A stretch of 64,000 bases of DNA from Planctomycetota bacterium (lineage in GTDB: Bacteria; Planctomycetota; UBA1135; GCA-002686595). The number at the start of each line of letters is the position of its first letter. Position 1 is the first letter of the stretch. The stretch covers positions 186,001 through 250,000 of the forward strand of contig JACKHT010000004.1 in NCBI GenBank assembly GCA_020638855.1. The letters run 5' to 3'. Below the pieces are notes generated by a model that saw only the letters and a list, made by a program, of their open reading frames with translations, searched no databases and was not told the DNA's origin. Position numbers and translations under genes: made by a program. This document shows positions 23,873 to 32,478 of this stretch, piece after piece.

Positions 23873-25162
23873 ATGGCCTTCCGCTTCCTGCACATCGGCG
23901 ATTTGCACCTGGAAACCGCCTTTGGGGGCGCGGAAGCTACCCGGCGCCGTCTGCGCGATGCGACGCGCGAGGCCCTGCGGCGCGCGGTGGACTGCTGCAT
24001 CGAGGAGGAGGTGCACGCGTTGTTGATTGCGGGCGACGCGTTCGACGACGAGAAGCTTTCGCTGGGAGCCGCGGACTACTTCTTGCAGCAGCTCGATCGC
24101 CTGGTCGACCGCGGCATCCACGTGTTCTACGTGACCGGCAACCACGATCCGGGCAACAAAGGCGGGCGGGCGGAGGAAATGCGCTTCCTCGAAGCCCCCG
24201 AACGCGTGGGCCCCGAAGCCGGTCTGTGGATCTTTCGGCGGGGCACCCCGCGTGCGACCACGCTGCTCGACGCCGCTGGCGAACCCGTGGCCGTGGTGCT
24301 CGGCGCGGGCCATTCCAAAGCCAACGTGTCGACCAATCTGGCGAGCAAATTCCAGCGGCCCGAGACCCACTTGCCCGTGGTGGGTCTGCTGCATACTCAG
24401 GTCGAAGCCGCCCAAGTTTCCGACGCCCACGACCGCTACGCGCCCTCGCAGCGCTCGGACTACGAGGCCGCTGGCCTCGAGTACTGGGCTCTGGGCCACG
24501 TGCACCTGCGCCAGCAGGTCTTCGACGACTTGCCGGTTTGGTACTGCGGCAATCTGCAGGGACGCCATCCCAAGGAAACCGGGCCCAAGGGCGGCCTGTT
24601 GGTCGAAGTCCACGCGGGTGAGGCGCCCACGGTGCGCTTCCAACCCTTGGCGCCCGTGGAATGGCATACGCATCCCGTGAACCAGCTGCAAGCGGTGCTG
24701 AGCCGCGACGGCCTCTTGAGCCTCCTGCAAAACGCCTTGCAGGCGCTCGAAACCCAAACGGGGCTCGCGCCGCAGGATCTTTGCGTGCGTTTGGTGCCCA
24801 GCGGTCCATGCCCGTTTGCCGGCTTGCTGTTGCGCACCGAAGAGCGCAACGCTTTGGCCCTCGAGCTGCAAGAGGCGGGTGGCTACCTCGAAATCCAAAT
24901 CAGGGCCGAACAGGTGTTTGCACCGCGTGACCTGAGCGATTTGGAAGCCACCCCCAGCGTGCAACGCGAAGCGTTGGATTGGATCCGACGCCTGCAGGAC
25001 GACGACGCAGCCTTGCTGCAGTTGGCCCCCAGCGAGTTGCCCGGAGCCGACTCCAGTGTCGAAGCGACCACCCAAGCTCGACTTGCGTACCTACGCGACC
25101 GGCTGCAAGGACTCGAAGAAGAGCTACTGACGCGTTGCTTCGATCCGGAGGCCTGGGCTTGA
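23873..25162 (+). CDS. DNA repair exonuclease, SbcD/Mre11 (YhaO)-type metallophosphoesterase
   Basis: The protein has 429 residues from ATG 23873. The five phosphoesterase motifs are visible: 'HIGDLHL' (Asp10, His12), 'IAGDAFDDEK', 'VTGNHDPGNKG', a His in 'VVGLLHTQVE' and 'ALGHVHLRQQ'. The C-terminal roughly 130 residues form the capping and ATPase-binding region. It is the nuclease partner of the downstream SMC-like ATPase, with which it overlaps by three bases. Members process DNA ends and hairpins. YhaO is a closer architectural match than canonical SbcD because of the partner's membrane segments. Confidence 0.9.
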   Translation: MAFRFLHIGDLHLETAFGGAEATRRRLRDATREALRRAVDCCIEEEVHALLIAGDAFDDEKLSLGAADYFLQQLDRLVDRGIHVFYVTGNHDPGNKGGRAEEMRFLEAPERVGPEAGLWIFRRGTPRATTLLDAAGEPVAVVLGAGHSKANVSTNLASKFQRPETHLPVVGLLHTQVEAAQVSDAHDRYAPSQRSDYEAAGLEYWALGHVHLRQQVFDDLPVWYCGNLQGRHPKETGPKGGLLVEVHAGEAPTVRFQPLAPVEWHTHPVNQLQAVLSRDGLLSLLQNALQALETQTGLAPQDLCVRLVPSGPCPFAGLLLRTEERNALALELQEAGGYLEIQIRAEQVFAPRDLSDLEATPSVQREALDWIRRLQDDDAALLQLAPSELPGADSSVEATTQARLAYLRDRLQGLEEELLTRCFDPEAWA

Positions 25163-27774
25163 GGTTCCTCGAACTGCACGTGGTGCGCTATGGCCCGCTG
25201 GTCGACCGCTCGTTCGAATTGCAGTCCGGCGTCTTCGTGGTCTTCGGGCCCAACGAAGCGGGCAAGTCCTCGTTCCATGCGGCGCTGCAAACCGTCCTGT
25301 ATGGCTTCGAGCGTCCCTCGCGCAGCGATCATCCGTTGGCGCAATTCGCCGACAACGACGCGGATTTGGAATTGCGCGCTGTCGTCCAGCTGGACGATGA
25401 TCGCCGCTGGGACGTGCATCGCACGTTGATGAGCTACGGCAAGGTCGAAATCCAGGCGGCCGATGGCCAAGTGGTGTTGTCCAGCAACCGCAACGACCCC
25501 TTACCCGCCATCCAGTCGATCCCCAAGCAGTTGTTCGAAGCGGTCTATTCGCTGACCGCGAACGACACCCACATGCAGACCGACGGGGTGCGCGATCACA
25601 TCCAAGAGCTCCTGCTGGGCGAAACCGGATTGCGTGGGGCCCGCCCCCTGGGGCAGGTTCGGCGTCAGCTACAGGACGACATGCAGGCCCTGTGGCGGCC
25701 CGACAACGTGGGCAAGCCCCTGGCCAAGCGCCTTCGCAACGAATTGCGCGACGCCACTAGCGCCCAACGCTTGGCCAAACAAGCCGATCGCGAGCTACTC
25801 GAAGCCCATGCCGAACAGGCCCGATTGCAGCCCGAGCAATCACGCCTCAAACAGCGCAAGAAGGAACTGCGTCGGCAGCTCGACCGCATGCAGTACGCGG
25901 GCGAATGGCGCGAGTTCCGGGTGCGCCACGACGCGATCGTTGCCGTCGAAACGCGCCTAGCCGAACTGCCCGAAGCAGTTCGCCAGGGTGGGGTCGAAGA
26001 CCCTGGGCCCCTGGCGGCGCGGCTCGAACGACTGACCGAAAACCTCGTGCCGCTACGCTCGCGTGTCGCCGCCGAGCCCCTCGCAGCAACCGAACAACAG
26101 CTGCGCTGGGAGCAAAACGCCGATTGCGTCACCGCGCTACTCGCAGGGCTCCCCGAGCGCCGCGACCTGCTCAAGGATTGGCAGCATCGCGAGCAGCTTT
26201 TGGTGGATTCCAAGGAACAGTTTGCCGCCGCCCTACGCGGCTTGGGTTTGGATGCGAGCAAGGCGCGCGCCCTGCCCAAACTACCGGTCGCGCAGTTGCT
26301 GTTGGATGCGGGTCAGTGGGAGGCCGACCTGGAAATTCATCGCCAACGCAGCGCCCAACGCAAGCCCTCGCCTTGGTGGATCCTTTGGGCGTTGTTGGGC
26401 GCGGGATGCGCCGTGGCCATGTGGGGCGTTCCGGCCTACGCCGCCTTCGCCTTGGCTGGGTGCTTGCTGTGCTTCGGACTCGCATTGGCCACGTTCCTAC
26501 GCCCCACCCGGCCCGCTACCGACGAGCCGGAGCCCGCCTTGCCCCAGGTATCGGCCACAGCGTTGGCGGAGTTGGGCCTAGCTGCCGGGCAAGTGCGCTC
26601 GCCGGGTGCACTGACCCAGTTGGCCAACGAGCTGCGCAGGACCCAGGATGCTTGGCGACGCGCCCGCGAAGTGGCCCAGGACCTGGACCTGATCCGTGGG
26701 CGCATCGAGCAACTGGAACATGCCTGGGCCCCCAAGGTCCAAGCGCTCGGTTTGGAGGGTTCGGTGGACCAATGGTCGCCCACGCTGGCGTCTAGCTGGG
26801 CCGCCACCCAAGCGGCAGTCGCCGCGGCCCAGGCGGATGCGCGCGAGCGGCAGGAAGCCCAATCGAACCTTGCCAAGTGGGAAGCCGAGTACCGCGATTG
26901 CCAGGAGCGCGCGGAGCGAACGCGCCTGATCCTTCGCACGGCTTTTCCCGACCGTTTGGACCTGCAAGAAGGCTTCCGCGCCTGGCAGGAGCACACCCGG
27001 CGCAAGCTGGGTTGCGAGCAGGATCTGGAGCGACTTCGCGGCCACGTCCTGTACCGCCCCGAACTCGAAACGAGCGAGACACCGCACGCCGAGCAAGAGC
27101 CCGGCGACCCCGCCTCGATCGAAGAACTCTCCGCCCAACTCGAAGAAACCGACCAGGAGCTCCAAACGCTGCATACGCGCTTGGGAGCCTTGGGCGAAAG
27201 GCTGGCCAACGACACGACGGCACACCTAGCCCGCGCGACCGAAGTGGTTCAAGAGCGCAAGCAGCAGTTGCAGGAGACGCTCGAGGAGCGCGACCGGCTG
27301 GCACTGCTTGCGAGCGTGCTCGACCGCGCCGAAGCCGACTATCGCAAGGCGCACCAACCCGATGTGCTGCTGCGTTCCGGCGAGTACCTCCGGCGCATCA
27401 CCGACGGTCGCTACACCGCGCTGCGCTATCCCGAGGCGGGCTTCGACGAGAGCAAGGACGTTCCGTTGCAGGTGCTCAGCACCGCCCAGGGTTGGCGCAC
27501 CGTGGCCAAGCCCCTATCGCGGGGAACCCAGGAGCAGATCTATTTGGCCTTGCGCTTGGGCACCTTGGATTACCTCGACTCGGGCCGCGAACGCTTGCCG
27601 TTGGTTCTCGACGAGGCCCTGGTGCACTGGGATCACCGGCGTCGGCTGGCTTTGTACGGGGTGCTGCGCGAATTGTGCCAGCACCGGCAAGTGATCCTGT
27701 TCACCTGCCACGAGTCCTTCGCGGAAGAGGTCCAAGCGGCCATGGACGCACGCTTGATTTCCTTGGTGGAGTGA
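25159..27774 (+). CDS. SbcC/Rad50-like (YhaN-type) ATPase with central membrane hairpin
   Basis: The protein has 871 residues from TTG 25159, which overlaps the nuclease stop (TTGA); the upstream open frame is the shadow of that gene. Walker A 'VFGPNEAGKSSFHAALQ' is at about residues 29-45. Two coiled-coil regions flank a hydrophobic stretch at about 405-450 ('WWILWALLGAGCAVAMWG' and 'AFALAGCLLCFGLALATF') likely forming two transmembrane helices. The C-terminus carries the ABC signature region 'PLSRGTQEQIYLALRLG', Walker B 'LPLVLDEALVHWD' and the H-loop 'ILFTCHES'. The membrane hairpin replaces the zinc-hook apex, as in Bacillus YhaN. It should regulate access of the nuclease to DNA ends, perhaps at the membrane. 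Confidence 0.88.
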   Translation: MRFLELHVVRYGPLVDRSFELQSGVFVVFGPNEAGKSSFHAALQTVLYGFERPSRSDHPLAQFADNDADLELRAVVQLDDDRRWDVHRTLMSYGKVEIQAADGQVVLSSNRNDPLPAIQSIPKQLFEAVYSLTANDTHMQTDGVRDHIQELLLGETGLRGARPLGQVRRQLQDDMQALWRPDNVGKPLAKRLRNELRDATSAQRLAKQADRELLEAHAEQARLQPEQSRLKQRKKELRRQLDRMQYAGEWREFRVRHDAIVAVETRLAELPEAVRQGGVEDPGPLAARLERLTENLVPLRSRVAAEPLAATEQQLRWEQNADCVTALLAGLPERRDLLKDWQHREQLLVDSKEQFAAALRGLGLDASKARALPKLPVAQLLLDAGQWEADLEIHRQRSAQRKPSPWWILWALLGAGCAVAMWGVPAYAAFALAGCLLCFGLALATFLRPTRPATDEPEPALPQVSATALAELGLAAGQVRSPGALTQLANELRRTQDAWRRAREVAQDLDLIRGRIEQLEHAWAPKVQALGLEGSVDQWSPTLASSWAATQAAVAAAQADARERQEAQSNLAKWEAEYRDCQERAERTRLILRTAFPDRLDLQEGFRAWQEHTRRKLGCEQDLERLRGHVLYRPELETSETPHAEQEPGDPASIEELSAQLEETDQELQTLHTRLGALGERLANDTTAHLARATEVVQERKQQLQETLEERDRLALLASVLDRAEADYRKAHQPDVLLRSGEYLRRITDGRYTALRYPEAGFDESKDVPLQVLSTAQGWRTVAKPLSRGTQEQIYLALRLGTLDYLDSGRERLPLVLDEALVHWDHRRRLALYGVLRELCQHRQVILFTCHESFAEEVQAAMDARLISLVE

Positions 27775-28000
27775 TGGACGTTGGGGGTCAGCCGCCCACG
27801 CGAATGGCCCATCGCAACCCATTTTGGGTCGGGTTCGCCCAATCCAAGCCAATACCAGCGCGAGCAGGGCGTAAGGGGATGCGACCCGCCCCGACGGGCT
27901 TTCCTGCCGTACCGATCCAGCGTCGGTATCGATAGGAGAGAACAACGTAGTCGAGACTGCAGGGGCATTTTCCAGCCTGGCATCCTATTCTGAAGCCACC

Positions 28001-29383
28001 ATGCTCTCCCAAGCTTTGCGACCCCTCTTGGTTCCATTGGCCTGGACCTTTTTCCTGGCCAGCTGTTCCCGAACTCCCCAGCCCGCTCCCGCGACCACCG
28101 ATCCGGCCCTGGAAAGTGGCGCAGCGCAGGAATCCCAATCCGTCCCGCCCGATCCGCTGCCCCCGGCCGCAGCGGACAGCAGCAAGCCCGCCTCCGAGCC
28201 CGTCCCCGAGCCGATCATCGAGGCACCGATTCAGTCCGAGGCGGCCCCCAAGCCGGTGTTCGAACCGTCTGCCGAGGACTTGGCAGCGCGTCAGGAAGCC
28301 GATGATCGGCGCCGCGCGCGGGCTGCCAAGCTGTTTGGCAAGGTGATCGATCCGCTCACCAAAGCTTCGGAGGCCTACCAGCAGCACAAGACCCTGGAGG
28401 AGAGCAGTTGGTTTGTGCGCGACCAACAGGACAACCTCGAGCGCATCAACAAACTCTTGGACGAGGCCGTCCAGGTGCTGGGCGTCTCCGAAATCGACAC
28501 GACCCGCCAAGCGATTCGAGAACTTGAGAAGGCCAATGGAGTACTCGTCGAGCAAATGGTCCAGGACCGCGAAGCGCGCTTGTCCGCTCCCAGCCAAGAG
28601 GAGCTGAACCGCCTCCAAAAGACCTACACCACCTCGCGCGAACAGCTCGACGAGCGCCTGGCGAAATCGGAAGCGACCCTCAAAGCCAACAAGCAACAGA
28701 TCCTCGACCTGCAAATCGAATTCGTGCGGCAAATGCGCGGCATTGGTGTGGACTTGGATCTGGAGGCCGCCCAAAGCCTGCTTTCCACCATCACCGGTGA
28801 CGATTTTGTGCAGATGTGTGTGGTGTTCGACAACGTACGCGGGGTCACCGTCCAGCTCCAGGAGCTGACCGAGGCTTCGGGCGAATCGTTGGATGCCGCC
28901 AAACGCTACTACGGTTCCTACGTGGTGCTGATCCGGTTGCTCGACACGGTGCAAAAGGACTTCGTCCGGCGTGCACGGGAGGAAATGCTGCCCAAGCTTG
29001 AAGGCTATGCAAGCAAGGCGGAAGAACTGATCCTCGAAGCCCAAACCAACCTCGCCCAAGGGGGCGATTCGGCGATCGCTCGTCAGAACATCCGCTCGAA
29101 CGAATTGACCATCGAAGCCACCCGTCTGTACACCGAGTACCTCAAAGAGCAGGCCGCCGAGATCGAGGCCCGCAACGCGCAATTGCAGGTCAGTTTGCGC
29201 GATGCCGAAAACACGTACGAAACCGTGGCCCTTTCGAGCGAGGTGGCTTCGCTGCTCAAGGAAGGCTCCAAGAACTTCGCAGCCCTGTTGCGCTTGGATC
29301 TGCCCCCCTTGCGCGGCTTCCAAAACGCCGAACTCAAGGCCGAGTTCCAGCGCTTGACCGAGAAGATGACTCGCATCAACTGA
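28001..29383 (+). CDS. Coiled-coil lipoprotein of unknown function
   Basis: The protein has 460 residues. The signal peptide ends in the lipobox 'FFLASC'. A Pro/Ala/Glu-rich linker (about 25-90) is followed by a predominantly alpha-helical, coiled-coil body with many heptad-like Leu/Ala/Gln runs ('NRLQKTYTTSREQLDERLAK', 'EQAAEIEARNAQLQVSLRD'). No enzymatic motif was recognised. A TATTCT hexamer lies nine bases before the ATG. It is followed four bases later by another lipoprotein gene, so the two may act together in the periplasm or outer membrane. Confidence 0.72.
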   Translation: MLSQALRPLLVPLAWTFFLASCSRTPQPAPATTDPALESGAAQESQSVPPDPLPPAAADSSKPASEPVPEPIIEAPIQSEAAPKPVFEPSAEDLAARQEADDRRRARAAKLFGKVIDPLTKASEAYQQHKTLEESSWFVRDQQDNLERINKLLDEAVQVLGVSEIDTTRQAIRELEKANGVLVEQMVQDREARLSAPSQEELNRLQKTYTTSREQLDERLAKSEATLKANKQQILDLQIEFVRQMRGIGVDLDLEAAQSLLSTITGDDFVQMCVVFDNVRGVTVQLQELTEASGESLDAAKRYYGSYVVLIRLLDTVQKDFVRRAREEMLPKLEGYASKAEELILEAQTNLAQGGDSAIARQNIRSNELTIEATRLYTEYLKEQAAEIEARNAQLQVSLRDAENTYETVALSSEVASLLKEGSKNFAALLRLDLPPLRGFQNAELKAEFQRLTEKMTRIN

Positions 29384-29386
29384 CCT

Positions 29387-29878
29387 ATGGACCTTCGAAC
29401 CGCCATCTTGGTCAGTTTGCTCGCAAGTCTGCCGCTGCTGGTTGCATGCGATGGCAAGCGGGACTTTCAAAAGCCCAGCCAAAAGGCCCACCAGGGCGGG
29501 GTCCTGGATGTGGTGCCCTATGCCGGATTCGTCGTGTGCACCGAACCCCGGATGGACATCGACCGAACGCAGCGCATCGACTTGGTGGCGGGTGCCATAC
29601 TTCCTGGGGTGGACGCCCCCGAAACGATCGCTTCCAAGTTGGTGCACTTGGGCACGGCCGGAGCGGCGCAGGAGCTCTCCTGGAAGCGCATGACCAGCAC
29701 GTCCTCTGGGGACGTGTACGAGTTCACGTTGAAACAGTCTTTGGGTCAAGCGAACGAACACACCGAAACCCAACAGGTTGTCTATTCGGGCTATCCCCAG
29801 GCTGTGTTCGCCTACGGATCCCATACCATCTCGCTGTCGCCGGTGGGCGAGCCCGTTCCTCAAACGACCCAGAAGTAG
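29387..29878 (+). CDS. Small lipoprotein, hypothetical
   Basis: The protein has 163 residues with a signal peptide ending in the lipobox 'PLLVAC'. The mature part has beta-strand-like alternation ('VLDVVPYAGFVVCTEPRMDI') and no known motif. It starts four bases after the coiled-coil lipoprotein gene and ends 58 bases before the CpeT-like lipoprotein gene, which has its own -10-like hexamer. Confidence 0.68.
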   Translation: MDLRTAILVSLLASLPLLVACDGKRDFQKPSQKAHQGGVLDVVPYAGFVVCTEPRMDIDRTQRIDLVAGAILPGVDAPETIASKLVHLGTAGAAQELSWKRMTSTSSGDVYEFTLKQSLGQANEHTETQQVVYSGYPQAVFAYGSHTISLSPVGEPVPQTTQK

Positions 29879-29924
29879 CGGAGAGCCTGCTTGCAGCCCC
29901 CTCGGCAAGATTGGGCACTTGGGG

Positions 29925-29930
29925 TATAAC
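29925..29930 (+). promoter_or_regulatory. -10-like hexamer six bases before ATG 29937
   Basis: TATAAC (5 of 6 to TATAAT) is followed by GTCCCC and ATG. It has the same spacing as the other candidate leaderless starts, though its last base is C rather than T. Confidence 0.35.
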
Positions 29931-29936
29931 GTCCCC

Positions 29937-30554
29937 ATGAAAGCCGCTGCGTTGCTGATGTTCCTAACCCTCTTTGCGGGCTGCCAATCGGCCAAAGGCC
30001 GCCAATCGAGTCAACTCGAGCACCTGGCTGCCGCGATGACCGGCACCTTCTCGAGCGCAGCCCAGGCATCGGTCAACCCCACCTACTTTCCCGTCCAACT
30101 GGTGATGCATCCCATTTGGACCGACCGGAAAGACGGCCACTGGCTCTACGTGGAACAGGCGCTGGAAACCGCGCTCGACCGGCCCTACCGCCAACGGGTC
30201 TACCATGTGCGCACCTCGGGTGCGGGCTTTGCAAGCGAGGTGTACGAGTTGCCGGGGGACCTCGCACGGTTCGTTGGGGCCTTCCGTGATCCCGCGGTCT
30301 TTGCGGGCATGGGTCCGGACGATTTGACTCCACGCGCCGGCTGCACCATCGAGTTGGAATGCGCAGATGGAAGGACGTACCAAGGGGCCACCGTGGGCAC
30401 GGGTTGCGAGAGCACGCGCCAAGGAGCCAGCTACGTGACCTCGGTGGTCGAGATCCGTGACAACCAAGTGCGCTCTTGGGATCGCGGGTTCGACGCCGAC
30501 GGCAACCAAGTCTGGGGCGCCATCGAAGGTCCCTACATCTTCGATCGGCGCTAA
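29937..30554 (+). CDS. CpeT/CpcT (DUF1001) family lipoprotein
   Basis: The protein has 205 residues from ATG 29937. The lipobox is 'LFAGC'. The mature protein matches the CpeT/CpcT family closely: 'LEHLAAAMTGTFSSAAQA', 'VMHPIWTDRKDGHWLYVEQA', 'PYRQRVYHV', 'SEVYEL', 'GCTIELE', 'GASYVTSVVEI' and 'SWDRGFDADGNQVWGAIEGP'. In cyanobacteria this family attaches bilins to phycobiliproteins, but it is also found in non-phototrophs, where its role is unknown. The secreted lipoprotein form and absence of phycobilisome genes argue against bilin attachment. It is followed after three bases by a DUF455 gene. Confidence 0.85.
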   Translation: MKAAALLMFLTLFAGCQSAKGRQSSQLEHLAAAMTGTFSSAAQASVNPTYFPVQLVMHPIWTDRKDGHWLYVEQALETALDRPYRQRVYHVRTSGAGFASEVYELPGDLARFVGAFRDPAVFAGMGPDDLTPRAGCTIELECADGRTYQGATVGTGCESTRQGASYVTSVVEIRDNQVRSWDRGFDADGNQVWGAIEGPYIFDRR

Positions 30555-30557
30555 CCC

Positions 30558-31430
30558 ATGGACCCGGTCAAACCCATGGGCGGTCAAGAGCACCTGCTCG
30601 CTGGGTCGGTGCAGGCTTGGTGCCTGGCCTTCGTGACCTCCACCGAGTCGAAGGACAAGCTGCGCCCGACCCCCCCGCCGGATCCCGAGCGGCCCGAGCA
30701 TTGGCTCGAGGACCTGGAACCCATTCGGCTTGCTGCGCCAGGCCGCCCCGCAGAATGGACCCTCGTCCAACGCAGCCCGAAAACCCCGGGCCGGGGGGCC
30801 ATGGTGCACGCGCACCAACGGGCGCACCTGATGCACACGCTGGCCCACCACGAGCTTCAGGCGGCCGAACTGTTCGCTTGGGCCATCTTGGCCTTTCCCG
30901 AAACCCCCTGGACCTTCCGGCGGGGCTTGTTGCGGTTGATGCTCGAAGAGTTGGGCCACATGGCCCTTTACTGCGGCCACATGCAGTCCTTGGGCACCGC
31001 GTTTGGGGACCACCCCGTGCGCGACTGGTTCTGGTCGCGGGCGCAACAATGCCGAACCCCATTGGAGTTCGTGTCGTTCCTTGGACTCGGCTTGGAAGGA
31101 GCCAACCTCGAGCACACCCAGCGCTTTGCCGAGTGGTTGGAAGCCGCCGGCGACTCGGCAGGAGCGAAGTTGTTGGTCCGCGTCGAGCGGGACGAGGTAG
31201 CGCACGTGGACTTCGCCCGACGTTGGTACGAGACCTTCGCGGGCAGGCCGCTCGAGTTTGCCGATTGGCGTACGCACCTGCCCGGTCCCCTTTCCCCGGG
31301 TGTGTTCCGCGGCTTGCCCCTCAACCGGGCCGCCCGAAGAGCGGCGGGCCTGCCCGAAACATTCCTGCACGAGCTCGAACAGGTTGCGCCTGCCCACCGC
31401 CCCAGGCCCCAAGGGCACGAGGCCCAGTGA
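30558..31430 (+). CDS. DUF455 family ferritin-like protein
   Basis: The protein has 290 residues. The DUF455 core is recognised by 'LAHHELQAAELFAWAILAFP', 'LRLMLEELGHMALYCGHMQS', 'GLEGANLEHTQRFAEWLEAA' and 'VRVERDEVAHVDFARRWYE'. The Glu and H-x-x-E pairs in four helices look like a ferritin-type di-metal site, so an oxidase or hydroxylase activity is plausible. 'LPGPLSPGVFRGLPLNRAAR' near the end is also family-typical. It sits between the CpeT-like lipoprotein and an ATP-grasp-like gene whose GTG start overlaps its stop (GTGA). Confidence 0.85.
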   Translation: MDPVKPMGGQEHLLAGSVQAWCLAFVTSTESKDKLRPTPPPDPERPEHWLEDLEPIRLAAPGRPAEWTLVQRSPKTPGRGAMVHAHQRAHLMHTLAHHELQAAELFAWAILAFPETPWTFRRGLLRLMLEELGHMALYCGHMQSLGTAFGDHPVRDWFWSRAQQCRTPLEFVSFLGLGLEGANLEHTQRFAEWLEAAGDSAGAKLLVRVERDEVAHVDFARRWYETFAGRPLEFADWRTHLPGPLSPGVFRGLPLNRAARRAAGLPETFLHELEQVAPAHRPRPQGHEAQ

Positions 31431-32362
31431 CCGGCCTGGGGCGGACTCCGCTGGCCTGGGTTCTCAACCTGGACGCAGAGCAAGAACTGCAAACGGCAGG
31501 TCCCTACGCGCCGCGCAAGTCGATGCTCGGGGTGATCGCTGCCCACCAACGATCGCTCCTCGGACGGCTCGTGCGCGAGGGGGATGTGATCCTCACCTCG
31601 GACTCGAGACCCAACTCCGACCACGCTTTGCCCGCCTTGGCCTGGTGCCCAACCCCCTGGGCCCGGTCGATTTGCGAACGGGCGGGTTGCTCGCTTCAGG
31701 GGTCGGTCGCGCTCGAAGTGTTGCGCGATGTCAACCACAAGGGCTTTGCTGCCCAAGTCCGCAGCGAACTCAAAGGCGCGTTCTTTGCCAAGCGAGCCTG
31801 CAACAACGAGCAAGAACTCTTGGAATGCCTTGCGCGGCCCGAACCCCATGGCTGGCTGGCGCGACGCCCCTTTGGGGCGGCGGGACGCGGGCGGATGCGT
31901 TTCCCACGGGCCGAGCCAACCGAACACGAGTGGCGTTGGATACGAGCCAGCTTCGAGCTCGGGCCCCTGTGGGTCGAGCCCTGGGTGGAGGTGGAGTGGG
32001 AGGTTTCCAGCTGTGGCTGGATCGCGGCCAGCGGCGAAATCCACCTGGCACCGGCTCGGCCCCAAGCGTACGACGGCCACGGCGCGTGGGCGCCCGATCG
32101 ATTGGCCCACGACCCCTGGATCACCACCGACCAGCGCGCCGCATTGGCCGCTGGCGCACGGCACGCGGCCCACGCCTTGGTGGCGCGCGGCTACCGGGGA
32201 CCCTTTGGGATTGATGCGTTTGGGTACCGCTCAGCGAGCGGGGAGCTTCTGGTCAACCCTCTCAGCGAAATCAACGCACGCTTTACGATGGCTTGGCCGG
32301 ATTCGTTCGAAGATTGGCTGACGATGGGTCTGTTGGGGCCCGATGGACGGCTGCCCTGGTAG
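31427..32362 (+). CDS. Probable ATP-grasp-fold protein partnered with DUF455
   Basis: The protein has 311 residues from GTG 31427 (overlaps the preceding TGA); the open frame continues upstream only as a shadow of the previous genes. 'GWLARRPFGAAGRGRMRF' resembles the glycine-rich ATP-grasp loop, and 'ELLVNPLSEINARFTMAW' is the metal-binding E-x-N ending of ATP-grasp ligases. Between them lies a Trp-rich strand region ('LWVEPWVEVEWEVSSCGWIA'). It could ligate a carboxylate to an amine or thiol. The tight coupling to the ferritin-like gene suggests a two-step tailoring pathway; the product is unknown. Confidence 0.6.
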   Translation: MTGLGRTPLAWVLNLDAEQELQTAGPYAPRKSMLGVIAAHQRSLLGRLVREGDVILTSDSRPNSDHALPALAWCPTPWARSICERAGCSLQGSVALEVLRDVNHKGFAAQVRSELKGAFFAKRACNNEQELLECLARPEPHGWLARRPFGAAGRGRMRFPRAEPTEHEWRWIRASFELGPLWVEPWVEVEWEVSSCGWIAASGEIHLAPARPQAYDGHGAWAPDRLAHDPWITTDQRAALAAGARHAAHALVARGYRGPFGIDAFGYRSASGELLVNPLSEINARFTMAWPDSFEDWLTMGLLGPDGRLPW

Positions 32363-32381
32363 AATGCCGCGCTCATCTATC

Positions 32382-32471
32382 GATCCTACCTTTCCTGGCG
32401 ATCCTACCTTTCCTGGCGATCCTACCTTTCCTGGCGATCCTACCTTTCCTGGCGATCCGACCTTTTCCGGT
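32382..32471 (+). repeat. 18-bp tandem repeat upstream of a secreted nuclease gene
   Basis: The unit GATCCTACCTTTCCTGGC occurs four times without change (32382-32453) and a fifth, diverged copy follows (32454-32471). It starts 19 bases after the previous stop and ends seven bases before ATG 32479, so it fills the leader. Because 18 is a multiple of three, all frames stay open across it. Confidence 0.92.
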
Positions 32472-32478
32472 GTTCCCC

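Noticed and set aside
27788..29995. 735-codon open frame on the minus strand opposite the lipoprotein genes
   Set aside because: It is the antisense shadow of GC-rich coding sequence; the plus strand has three genes with signal peptides and recognisable domains, and the minus product is low-complexity Gly/Leu/Gln/Val with no family.
30476..31426. Upstream extension of the ATP-grasp-like protein
   Set aside because: It runs through the DUF455 gene in another frame; GTG 31427 overlapping the DUF455 stop is the natural coupled start.
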